A DNA stretch of 64,000 nt from NCBI GenBank assembly GCA_037954325.1, contig JBBMNZ010000034.1:5919501-5983500 (forward strand), written 5' to 3'. This document shows positions 1 to 11,800 of the stretch, in pieces (within the stretch, counting starts at the first letter, position 1; the number at the start of each line of letters is the position of its first letter). This stretch comes from Fistularia commersonii. Its lineage: Eukaryota; Chordata; Actinopteri; Syngnathiformes; Fistulariidae. The notes below the pieces were generated by a model, which saw only the letters and a list, made by a program, of their open reading frames with translations, was not told the DNA's origin and searched no databases. Position numbers and translations under genes: made by a program.

Positions 1-1690
1 TTACAAGCTCTGTCAATACTGACAGTACGGACTGACTAAATCATTTTCATATGCTTTAGTTGAACTTAATAGAACCCAAAGGAAGAATCCTGATCCCCTT
101 ATTCCCCCTCTGTCATGACAGCGAGACGGGTATTACTCAGGGCGAACCCTGCGTCTGAGCTGAAGTGCCCCATTGAGTTTTCTGAAGTGGACTTATCTCC
201 TACCATCCTTTTTGGTGGATCTAGACAGGGCTAAGCACAGCACTCATCCCACCTACCTCTCACCAGAGAGGCCTCGCCGCTGGGCTCTTTAAACCGCACG
301 TCCTCCTGCGATGTCGGAAAAAGTGCTGCGTGATGTCGAAGGTAATGATCTTGTGCGAGAGCTCTAGCAATGGTGATGTTGACAGAGGTGTTGACGTTTC
401 CGTGAAGGATGCGGCAGGCTGCGAGCCGCACGAAAGACATACGACTGTGGATACTCTTTGCACCTCTCGTGGCCCCCCCCCCCCCCCAAAATATTGAAGC
501 GGTGCTCGAAATGATAAAGTCCTGTCTTTAATTACAGAAAACTTAGATGTTTGGGTTAACCTCTCTCGCAGAACATAATTCAAAAAAGGATTTTAGATGG
601 CCAATCATTTGTTTCAAACATGGACTGCACTTAGTAAGTCTGATTTTGACTCAAATAAATCTATTCAAATTTACTTGAAAATGTAGAGAAAGAAGAACAG
701 AGGTTGTTGCTGTGGAAAAAGTAAAATGCTGTTCATCAAAAATCCCATAGTTTTATATAAATGTTTTTTTTTTTTTTTACAATTTTGATGGAATCCCTGT
801 TTTCTGAATTCAGTTGTGCACAGGGTTTGGCCTGCATCCTTTACTAGAGAGCAGCACGCCATAAGCCTTATCAGACACAACAAACAAACTCTAAATCCAG
901 TTTAAAGACTAAAACCATTAAAGTTGCCTTCAATAACATACGCAGATGATCTGATAATAAACTCCGCATACCCAGATCTTCAAGGTATGGTGAACCTTTT
1001 TTTTTAGAGAGTATATATTTCACAAAGAATATTTCTCAATGCATTTGGATTTTAAATTTCCAGTTGTGTGATGACTCAGGCTCGACTCGGGCGCACGATG
1101 ACTTCAGACTTGACATGGGAATAAAACTGTAGATTGCTGGGTTTAATCTGGAGATAGGAGGAAGGGGAAGGAAGCCCGTTCAAGAATCCAAAGACTTCAC
1201 AAGCTCTGAGTAACCGTTGCTGTCCTTGTCAGAGTCTAGACTACACGGCGTTTTAGTGTGTTGATGTGGCTGATTGCGGCGTTAGATTCCCCCAACGAAC
1301 CCCAGACAGCACCCCACTTCCATTTCATCATCCCTGACACCATATAACCTCAATGGTTGTTCATTTTGCTGTTGTTGTTATCTATGGCTTGGCCCTCTTT
1401 CTTGTAAACAGCAGTTGGTGTGTGCCGTAGTGTGTGATAAACACATTAGACTCTTGTTTACTGCTCTACAAACTATCCCATTTCAAACACTTGATAGAGA
1501 CAGAGCTCGATGCCAGTTAATGAAAATGTGAGTATTGTTGTACTCATCTGACAAGTGAAAGCCAAATACTCTGCCCACAAGCTCACACTTGCCCAGATGT
1601 ACCTTTCAGTAATTTACATTACTGTCTTCCATTAATAATTATTAAGAATTAAATAAAGCTAATTGCTCATCTTGATATGGCCTTTCCTCG
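1..1690. other. Non-coding stretch, no gene recognised
   Basis: I see no convincing gene here. Around 237-418 two overlapping minus-strand frames stay open and a possible donor (GTGAG, at about 252-256) is present, but neither translation resembles a protein I know. A poly-C run lies near 473-487 and a poly-T run near 766-778. The remainder is AT-rich non-coding sequence. Confidence 0.5.
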
Positions 1691-1698
1691 GTATAGAC

Positions 1699-2117
1699 CA
1701 GGGGTCGGCAAACTTTAACACTCAAAGAGCCATCGGACCCGGTTTCCACGGAAAAGAAAACACTGGGAGCCGCAGTAATTTTTTGTCGTCTAATATAAAG
1801 GTACCACTGTATATACTGCTTTTTCATATTTTGCCTACCTGTGGTTGAAAGTCTTGACAAATTGATTTCATCTTGGCGGGTATACCGGCTTCTGCAAGTG
1901 TGACGTATATTTTGAGCGTATTAAAATAATTTTATTTTAATATTTCAAGATCACAACAATCCTCTAATTTAGAACTAAAATTAAAAAAAAGGAACTAACG
2001 CAAATACGATACACTTCAATTAGATACTCATAATTTATTTTCCAAAGCCACTCAGAGCCGCAGTGTAAGGATGAAAGAGCCGCATGCGGCTCCGGAGCCG
2101 CGGGTTGCCGACCCCTG
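1699..2117. mobile_element. Non-autonomous hAT-type DNA transposon (MITE)
   Basis: The 419-bp element starts CAGGGGTCGGCAA and ends with its inverted counterpart TTGCCGACCCCTG. It is flanked by a perfect 8-bp direct repeat, GTATAGAC, at 1691-1698 and 2118-2125. The CAGGGG termini and the 8-bp duplication are hAT hallmarks. Inside the right end lies a GC-rich palindromic stretch (GAGCCGCATGCGGCTC). There is no transposase frame, so it must have been moved in trans. The intact duplication means both borders are preserved. Confidence 0.85.
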
Positions 2118-2125
2118 GTATAGAC

Positions 2126-2940
2126 GAATGAATCAATGTGTAATATTTACAAAAGTCTGTCCACATTTTTCTCTAACGTTCATTCCATTAGGCACCAGAC
2201 TGCCATACAAACATCTTTTAGATGTTAATGTTGGTTATTCAATGGGTTATGGGTATGGATTGTATTGAAATGCTTCTCCTCTACTTTTAAGTTTTCATCA
2301 GTAATATTTTGCACTTCTATTGTTTAATACTGACTTTTGATACTGACTTTATAAATGTTTTTATTACTTCCGTATGATACGAATTTCATCGAGGAAAAAA
2401 AAAAACTTCACGTCACTGATGTGAATTTGTCCCACATTTTGTAAAATATCTCAAGTTAGAAAAAATTTTTTTTGAAACAATTCAAAATCATTTATCGGAC
2501 ATAGGAGTCAGACAGAGCCGGTTAGCTGGTGTGAAACTATTATTCTGTTATTCTATTTCTATTAAACTATTACTCTATTATGTCTGACTGAATGAGGCCC
2601 TTTCTTTGTGATAGTTGAGTGTTTTACAGTCAGCTGAAATGTCCGCTCTAACGGCAGGTCTTTGTAAGTGTCTTTAGTACTTTATGCTGAATGCTTGCTC
2701 TTTTTTTTAGTCACTGTTTACTTAAAGACAGGCTACTGCCTGTCCTCTATTGCCTCGAGATGGTGACAATTCGGCTGCCGGAATCAGCGCACTGTTTTCT
2801 TTATTAGTTGTACATTAATGTCCCCATTATGATATTTATTTAACGTATCAAAACTCGTTCATGTTTACGTCACTGTAATCATGATCCAGGGTGGATTTCA
2901 GTGTAACGCGACATATAGGTGAACTCGGTCGTCCCTGTCT
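2126..2940. other. Non-coding, AT-rich
   Basis: AT-rich sequence with short A and T runs (near 2395-2405 and 2463-2472). Open frames are short and show no domain or splice pattern. I see nothing functional here. Confidence 0.5.
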
Positions 2941-2946
2941 CTAGCT

Positions 2947-3495
2947 ATGCTTCTCCTTGTTCAACCAAAGGGCCCAGACTACCTGAAAAGGAGGTGGCCA
3001 GGAGGCGTCCTTTTCTCATGCCCTGACCACCTCAACTGGCTCTGTTTGATGCAACGGTTCAAACTCCCCAGGATGTCTCTGCTCACAACTTTATCTCTGA
3101 GGCTAAGCCCGGTCACCTCGCTGATCCCTAGCAGTCACAGATCCCCTCCGCATGAAACGCCAAGGGGACGACGGTCTTGCTCAGTAGGAAAAACTCCTAA
3201 GATGCTGGTGCTCCCCGCACCAGCCCAGTACCTTTCACCTGGAGAGTCCGACATCTCTCCAGGAACTCGGTTCCAGAGCCAGTGGTATGCGTGGAGAAGA
3301 GTCCCAACTATTTCCAGCTGGTACTACTCCACTTATCTCACTACCTCTGGGTCCTCTCGCGCCAGAGACGTACCATTCAACGTTCAAAGCACAAGTTTGC
3401 CAAGCCAGAGGCCAGCATGCCTCAGCCTCTTCCACTGCCTGCCCCTAAAATCCACAGCACGCAACCCTGGTGTCTGTCCCTGTGGGTGTTGAATA
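2947..3495 (-). mobile_element. Internally deleted LINE (non-LTR retrotransposon) relic
   Basis: Read on the minus strand, 3240-3400 resembles the start of a fish LINE endonuclease open reading frame: with frame corrections one can follow a NGTSLAREDPEVVRE-like stretch followed by YQLEIVG and, further on, a WNRVPGE-like piece, the pattern at the start of AP endonuclease domains in several fish LINEs. On the same strand, 2980-3130 resembles the 3' end of such an element. The reverse-transcriptase centre that should lie between them is missing, so this is an internally deleted, frameshifted copy. The clade is not certain. The open plus-strand frame across the region is an antisense shadow. Confidence 0.5.
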
Positions 3496-3499
3496 TTTG

Positions 3500-5840
3500 T
3501 CAGTTTATCCCTGTTGTTTTCCAATGAGAATTTCATGATAGGTATAGGGGTAAACGAATAAAAGTCTCTCTTTCTATTTAGAATCTCGAAAGTCTATAGT
3601 CAATCCTGAAATTGTGGGCGTATATTTCAAAACAGTCAAAGCAAGGAGAAAAAACTGTGTTTTTTTTTTTAATGTAATTTTTTCACAGGCTAGTTTCTAA
3701 TATGTACAGAATTATACATCTGTAATGTAGACGCCATATTTCAGAGGGAAAAACAATTCATCCAGCATTCAGCTGTATAAGTGTATGTTAGAACAACTCA
3801 AAGCATTGTATATGATAAAGATTGTTCCTTATGAATATCGTGACGCTTGCATCATTACCGGGAACATGTTCATGTGCCAATGCAGGTTTCAGAAAGACCT
3901 GCAGGCAGCATCATACTAACCAATCATGTGTAAGCATGAGGTTGGCTTCTATGTTGCGTGCATGCTGGGATGGCTAAGCTCAATCTTTCTGTGTCACTCA
4001 GGTAGCCATGGTATCACTGTTAGTGTCAGCATCGGTGTGTGTCAGCTGGTATCACTCAGTGGTATCTATGTCTGTGAGGCCTACACAATTTGACCCTGAC
4101 CCTGTATCTCCCCTATTTCCCACACCTCTCTCATTTTGTGTATGTGCGTGCATGCATGTGTGTGTGTGTGTGTGTATTGTCAGCCCAAACACCCAGATTC
4201 TTTGGTATGTTGGTGGAATTTCGACTATTTTGCCAGGTCACTGTTGTTTGCACCTAGTGAGGTGTGTCTGTAAATTCCCACACAAGGAGCAAGATAAACA
4301 CACTCACACTCACACGCATATACAAACCTTGTCACATTGAAGCCCACACCTTCAATGATGAAGAATTCAATGTGACTAACTATCGAGGTACCAGATTAAG
4401 TGCCAACATCGTTTGTCTAACCAGGCCTGTGAATGTCGTGCCATACACAGGCATTTAGCTCATAGAGAGGTAATTCAGTCCGCCTCCACATGACTGTATG
4501 TCAGTAAATTAGATACATTATGCAAGCTGTGTAATTTACATACAGGACATGGAGAGCTACGATACTGACAGAATTGTAATTTTTAAAATGGTAAATACTG
4601 AGGTTCATTCTTTTTCTCGGCAAGTGATGTTTGTGTCTGTTTTCTCTCAGGCAAATGATGTTAGCCAGTTGGAGCTGGATGCAAAATCAAAGAAATACCT
4701 TGAGAATGGCCATTATAATGTTTTGCTCTGAATCATTTTATGGGCGAAAAATCAGCAAATGAATGTGTAGGGACTTGAAAACAATGGGGTTACAGAGGTT
4801 TTCACTGTAGGTCCAAGTAGTGTTTAGTGTCATAATCCACTTTTGCCCAGCATGTGTAAGCCTTAGTTCATACCCATACTTTTCTCTAACTCATCCGTCT
4901 CTACACCCCTCAGGTCCCAGCAGGTCACGTAAATATTAGCTTGGGTTTGCTAATAAATCTGCCCCACCTACCAACCTCCAAGCCTCTCAATGCAAACCTG
5001 TTCCTAAAAAAAGATACACGCCAAATACTCACTGGCCGACACGACTCATCATAAATACAGAGTCCGGGTACGGAAGACCAATGGAAACATTCACACAGTG
5101 AGTAAATGAAATGATATCCATGATTTCTAGGTTGCTTGCTTTCAATTTAGCCGAGTAAGTTCACCTCAATATTGTCCAGAAGACTACATCTTAATATTGA
5201 GGAGGTGTCATCGGGGATTAGTCATTCAAAATGTGTCCGTATTCTCGGTTAATACATCTTGAGTTTATGAACCCTGACCTACTCTCCTTCTTTAACCTCT
5301 GAAAAAGAAAAGACACAGGTTGCATTGGCCCTGAGGGTTGAAGTCACCCAACACAAACACAAATATTGGTTTGCATGCATTATTCTGGTCATGACCAGTG
5401 AGTGACAGGGTAGAAAGGCTCGCTAAAATGCTGGGTGGTTTCAAGACAGGTGATGGCTGATCTTAGGGTGTCTTGTCCTGGCCTGCAGGTATTTACATGT
5501 GAATATGTGTGCAAAACAAATCGCATGGCTGACAGCCGGACCAACCCGACCTGAATGTTATTGGTGGGGTCATCGGCCAGATTCCCCCAGACAGAAGCCT
5601 TGATCAGAGGTGGGAGGAGACACAGGAGGGAGTAGAAGGGTGGCGCTCAGGGGGATGTGGCAGGTGGGGTGGGTAATGATGATGAATTGTGGGGAACATG
5701 GTTCATTCTGCACAGATTAAGATCTACTGATAAACATGCCCACCAGGACCTGAAGTAACCTTATACATTTCTCTCTCCCCTTCGCCCTCCAGTTCGACTC
5801 CTTGTCTTCCTTTTTGTGCTTGGACACCTCTTATATTTAA
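3500..5840. other. Non-coding, no gene recognised
   Basis: I found no exon-like frames with a recognisable product. A short TG repeat lies at about 4156-4176 and short CA-rich runs near 4300-4325. The open frame at 4549-4731 has no known domain and no supporting splice sites. Confidence 0.45.
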
Positions 5841-5847
5841 CTGGCTA

Positions 5848-5892
5848 TATGTATGTATGTATGTATGCATGTATGTATGTATGTATGTGTGG

Positions 5893-5948
<56 letters not shown>
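5848..5948. repeat. Compound microsatellite (TATG)n-(TG)n-(GA)n
   Basis: About ten TATG units run into a TG tract and then a GA tract of roughly 18 units. Low-complexity frames on both strands across it (Ser/Leu, Thr/His and Arg/Glu repeats) are artefacts of the repeat. Confidence 0.95.
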
Positions 5949-5949
<1 letters not shown>

Positions 5950-5951
<2 letters not shown>

Positions 5952-8195
5952 CACTTGTGTTGATGTAAATGAAGTACAGTTCATCCTCTATATTTTGTTT
6001 ATTATTATTATTAATTGCAGAGACTCACACAAAGTCAACAGTAGGTGTACAACTTGTTGTGGTTTAGAATAACTTAGCAGATATAGTGCTGTGGTTGCCG
6101 TCTTAAATGTAAGACAGGGATTTGTGCTCCAGCGTAGGAGATGTAATAAAGCTGTGAATATACTTTTCATTTCAACTTTGTAAAATTATTAGAAAATTTA
6201 ACCAGCGCATAACTTGTCCAGCCTTTTTCATATAGTGTTCTTCTTTGTTTTTCAGTTAAATGAAGGTGCAGATGTTCCCATCGAGTAGTTGCGATGATAA
6301 AAAGTGCAAAAATGGCCCAAAATAACATCAATGAGTTACATCAAATAACTATAAGCACTGCTCCTCCGTAGTTGTTATTGCTGTTGTATTCTTACATTTT
6401 GAGCCCCAACTTCAGCCTTGAGCCATGATTTTTGTTACAATTCAGTAAATGGAAAGCCCTATATTAATCTGATCAGAGCTGCTTTTTGGGCATTTTAAGA
6501 AACTTGATGTGAACACATATGAGTCTGCTTTCAGGAACTTAACAACTGTTTTATCCATAATCCAATCAGTCTAATAAATAAATGTAACATTATAAGAGAA
6601 ACACTGAATTCTGTCTATGAAATGCGATGATAGCTAAAAGGTGTGCTTTAAAACCGGCAAACAAGACCTTAAACCCAATGTGTTACCTGACTTGGTGCTC
6701 ACAGTCAGTACGATGACCCTCTCCTCTTCGTATAGTGTCCCTGTCACCTGGGAACAGGAATGCTCTGTTTCTGACATAATGCAAAAGAGGATGTTTTCAG
6801 CCTGGCATCCAGGACACAGATAACCGGAGGATACCATGGGACACTGATGCTAGGAATATATGCATTAACTGGAATGGGACAACAAGAGCTTGCAATTACT
6901 TGCAATTGTTACAATTTTGGGGGGGAGTCAAGAATTAACATGTTGTGTATCTGCACAATTAAAAGTTTAACCCTTGCAGATTTGAGGAAATTGGGATTTA
7001 TTGTTTGCCTAGCATTCAGGTCGGCTCCCAAGGAGACACCTTTCTTTTTCTCTCTTGGAAACACTGCAGCCGAACGCGTGTACTTTCAATCCTTTGGTTT
7101 AGTGAAATATCAGACAAACTGAAAAATAAAGCATCCCATTTCAGAACCGTAAATGAGATTATCGCGATGAATGTTATGTTGTTCAGGGATCTGTCAAATT
7201 GTGCTCACCCTTTTCCCTAAGTTTTTGATCTACGATCTCCTTTTTCGTGCACACTATCAGTCCTTTTTCAACTCTAATATAAGCGTGCATGGACTGGATT
7301 GAGTCTGGGGACCAAAGGGGGCTGAGGAAGGGAAGATTACTGGAAAGTATTCCCTTTGATAAGCCGGCTAAGAAGCCTTTGATTAAATGTGGTCTCAGCA
7401 GGAGCCCACACTAGGTCCTCTGTGGAAGGACCATGTCCAATCACCAGCTATCAACAGCCCGGGGTAATTATAGCCATCTACTCATTAGATTGGGACCCAC
7501 CTGGAATTCCACATAGCAAGGGGTGGGATGAGGCCAGCAAGGGTTTAGGTTTAGACCCGGCCTTTAATCAAACACTTCCCTCCCCTTGACTAATATAACG
7601 CACCCCACCCAAACTGACACTGAACCAGCCTTTGTTGCGAACACAGATTGTATTTTTGCTGCCCCGGTGTATCATCCCATGCAGGTAGGGAGTAGACGGG
7701 TGATAAAAATAACGGATTAAGAATTAGCACAAGTTATTTACCGCTCTGATCGATCCCGTTTTGCTCTATCGACGCGATCCGATGTCTACTTGTGTACCGG
7801 TCCAAACAAAAAACAAAGATTCCAGCATCATACTAATGCACCATATATTTCATATGAACATCTGTTTAGATAAAGCGATATACAATGTAATACAAGCAAG
7901 CTGGAGAGCAGAGAAGTGAAATCTGTTTGAGGTTGTGCTAATTTGAGACTGAATGACCATCCAGGCCCTTTTCTTCTTTTTTTTTTTCTTCTCAACAGCA
8001 GGTTGTCGTCTTACACATTGAAAACTGGAGGACATTATACTTAAAGCAATACGAGAACTCTCCTCATGTCAGTCAATGTAGTGCACTCTCATCCGCGGAT
8101 GAGAAATAAAACAACACTTTACAATTTTTTTAAATAAAATACTTTAAACAGCTTTTTTTTTCACATTTGCATTCAAAGTCCCAATGATGCATCTG
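5950..8195. other. Non-coding region downstream of wnt2b
   Basis: No gene recognised. The part at 7385-7570 looks less random than its surroundings and carries homeodomain-core motifs (TAATTA near 7465, CATTAGA near 7483), but this is weak evidence for an enhancer. Poly-A/T runs lie at 7974-7988 and 8151-8161. Confidence 0.4.
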
Positions 8196-8199
8196 TCCA

Positions 8200-8205
8200 T
8201 TTATT
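8200..8205 (-). promoter_or_regulatory. Candidate wnt2b poly(A) signal
   Basis: AATAAA on the minus strand, about 630 bases past the wnt2b stop codon. It is the first clear hexamer I noticed downstream, which would give a 3' UTR of roughly 0.65 kb. Other hexamers further on cannot be excluded. Confidence 0.4.
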
Positions 8206-8837
8206 CATTTGGTATCCATCTCCCTGTCCTCTGATAGTCCTCCACCTGGACTTCTGCTTGTCAACACAGAGCCAAACTTACATGTAGATGTCCACTTCTC
8301 AAAGTGCACTTATCGAGCTACTTCCCAGTCCGACCAACCATTCGATTTGGTGGATAAAAGGGTATATCCCCGAAAAAGAAAGAAATTTACGTGAGTATAT
8401 GATGTTGTTGTAATAATACGGGATATGTTTCAAGGCACAGTTATTGTAAAAATGTGTCTTTAAAGCATCATGAAAGCAGCAAACCTTTTTAACCCACAAC
8501 CACACATATAAAAAAGTCAGAATGGACTGAATCTTTGCGAAAAGCCGAATCCATCTGAAGTTTTCACTTGTTTCGCCGGTCATCACGAGATCCCAGCAGC
8601 TCAGTCTCAGGGGCCATTCACAAACAGTGGCTAATGGCTAGTTAATAATATTGATGGGTACTGAATTTGCTTTCACAGAAACAGGTAGAAAAGCCATGCA
8701 ATGATGAATGGAGACAGGGGCGGGGGAGGGCGGAGATGCAGAGCACTTTTGGACAAACTTTTCCAGAATGCCTTGTTCCACAGGATGACCTGCAAAGGGG
8801 AAAAGGGATGGGGTCGTTTTACGGAGGGGGTGTACGT

Positions 8838-11800
8838 TCAGGTCTGGTCCAACCATTCGGCTCTTTTAGGGGCCTTGCACGTGTGTATGTCCACCGCTTC
8901 CTCGCAGTCCTTACATTCCACAGCACAGCACCATTTGAATTTGCACTCACACTTGGTGATTTGCTTGACTCTCATGGTGTCGTAGCCTCGCCCACAGCAC
9001 ATGACCTCACAGCCATCTGTGCCGCGGGATGTTTTATTGCAGACCCGTCCTGCAGTGCCTAGGGACCCTGTGTGAAATACAGTAATTTGATTAAAGTTAC
9101 AATAATGTTTCTTACTAATCATGAAATTCTTTTTGTAATCTCTCATATCCATTAAATATGCCACAGTAACCTTCTCTCCTGATAATTACTGTACACAGCA
9201 AACACCACCTTGAAAATATTGTATTTTAGTATGAACGCGTGATGCAGTGGCCGACAGACAATATGAGTATCCATTTGTTGCGACCTGACAATTTAGTTTG
9301 GATTTCCCCCTAAATTAAGATAGTAGCCGATCTTGGCGCATGTCATCTCTGAACTAAACTATTGTCTGACGTAGAATATCCAACATGGTAAGCCCTCATT
9401 GGACATCCCAAAGTCAGGACCAATGCCCTCAGAGGCTCTGCATCCACAGCAGTCTTTGAGAGCACTCTGACATTTCCTTTTCTTTTGTTATAGCCAAACC
9501 GGGCTTCCTGGTTTAGCTTTTGTGATCCAAAGATGAGTCAGAAATAGCGCTACCGTATCCGCGGCCGACGTTACCGTCTCATTTTTAAAGCATGAACGAA
9601 TGTTGCCCCTCAATTTGCTTCGAAACCCGACCTGAACGAGCACGAAAGCGACCAGTCTGGTTATTACCTAATGCAGAAGCACATTGTCTGTGTCTTGTGT
9701 GAATCTCATCCCCACAGAGCTCACGGCTGGTGTTTGGTTTGAGAAATTCCCTGTTTGAACTGCCACCTATCACAACAAGCTGCCCGTAGAACAACAGACC
9801 CACATACACAACTATGCACTGTTGGTAGAGTAGCCTATAGTTACACTGCCTTTCCCAAGCCACTGCTCCCTTTGAAGCCACTATGTGTGTGTGTGGGTGC
9901 ATGTGTGTGAGAGGGTTAAATGGACAGTGGAGCGTGACAGACAGACAGGCTCTCACACTCTGAGGCCCTCTCTGCCCTCCAGCTACGCTTAGTTCAGACA
10001 GGGAGTGAGAGAGACTATGGTAGACAGAAAGAAGTGACTTTTTTTTTTTTTTTTTTCCAAATTAGCTGCTTGTGTCCCTAGGCTGTGAATTCCAGCTGGG
10101 AAGGTGAGAAAGAGGGGGAGGAGAGGCAAAGGGATGAAGTGAGTGGTAGACAAAGCAAGTGAGGGATCGAATGGAGCTTCTGTTTCTGAGTGATTGAGGT
10201 GTGGCTCTCGAGTCCGTCAAACCGCTCCGTCCATTAATCGGCCAATCTGAGGCTATCGCAACCGACCACCGGCTTGGCGTAAGGGTTGATCGACGCATCC
10301 TCTGTGCGCAGGGTGCATATTGGCGTATGTGTGTGTGTGTGTGTGTGTGTTGACAGAGATTAACGGAGGTCACTACGTCCCTGAGGGGACAAGAATATAG
10401 ACATCACAGGAAACTCACTGTGTTGTGCGTCCGCCATTACGCGCATGCCGACACCCGTACACAAAAACACACAAGTAATCCATGAACGTAAACACAACAC
10501 GTCTAAAGCACAACACAGTGATGGCAATCCATCAACAGCCATCAGACACGGCACCGCGGCCTCGGTCCACTCCATCATCATTCTTCCTTACCTGCTGCCT
10601 TGTCTTGCAGGCAATAGTCCGGAGAGTTCTCAAAGTAGACCAGGTCATTCTTGGTGGCCTTCCTAAAGTCTTTGTTTGCTACGGCGAAGCCCGTCCCGTC
10701 CTGGTTCATCGTCACCTCGATGGCGCCGTTGTATTTCCTCCTAAGGTAGTCGCCTGTCTTCCTGAAGTCTGACATGGCCATCCAACATGTCCGCAAAGTG
10801 CACGAGCCGCTCACGCCATGACATTTACACTCCAGCTTCATGAAACGCTTCACTGCCTACAAACACATACGCAGAGAGGTGGGTTAGTGTGCGCTGTTTT
10901 AACCATTGTGCACTTGGAGATTGAAAAGTCATTGCTAGTGCAGGGATGACTCTTAAAGTACCGGTTCGCCTAATTGGTGAAAAAACTTCTCCACCTGCTG
11001 AATTTCTGAGATCTCCAAAGCAATGACGCCGGGTCATTTAGTGGCAGATGGTGAGCCATGAATGGAGTGAATTTTACAGTTAATGTTGTGAAAGTTGTCT
11101 AAAGAAATCTTGACGGCTTTTTGGGTGCATTTTATTTGTACTAGAAACTAAATTAATTCCCCTCCATTCTACTGGGATGACGCCATTGTGTATTTTGGCA
11201 CATTATTTCCGAAAGCCTATGAGTGTTTGAATGACAGCGTAAAAGTGTTACCCCAAACAAGACGTCCATAGATGTTGTTTCTAGTCTATGCAAAGTTCAA
11301 TCTGATTAACTTTTCTGCAAAATTGCAACTTTTGTACAAAAAAAAAAATCAGGCCCAGCCAACTTGATCTCTCCTATTCCGTGGATGACTTTTCCAAGGA
11401 CTCCCGTTGATTTTTCACAAGATATTTCTCCCGATTAACGTCTGTAAGGATTAGAACAAAATATGCGTCCTGCTGGTTTTTACATAGAAAAATAATGTGA
11501 TTTATTTTTTTCTGAAATCATGAAACTTTACAACATTCAGTCACTTGGATACCTGTCCATGTTTTGGAAAAACTCCTGCGTGCATCCGAGTTTAATCTCT
11601 GTTACCGCTTCTTCTGGTCGGTTGGATCATTTGGCTTTTGGCGGGCTAAATATATATATGCTTGCAATTATCAGTGTAGTTTGTTATATCGAGCAAACAA
11701 CAAGTTTGCAGATGATTAGATATGCACTTCGGTGAGTAACGGAAGTACACGTTTTCAAGGACATCACTTACCGTTCTGCCACAGCGATTATTGTGTAGGT

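Noticed and set aside
231..583. Two overlapping open minus-strand frames with a possible splice donor
   Set aside because: Neither translation matches a family I know, the two frames compete over the same bases, and no partner exon was found. Left as unassigned.
1642..2268. Open frames on both strands across 1.6-2.3 kb
   Set aside because: They overlap the hAT MITE and lack any transposase or other domain.
4008..4340. 110-codon plus-strand frame
   Set aside because: Driven by TG and CA repeats giving Cys/Val and His/Thr runs; no domain.
10445..10772. Plus-strand frames opposite wnt2b exon 4
   Set aside because: Antisense shadows of a conserved exon; no independent evidence.
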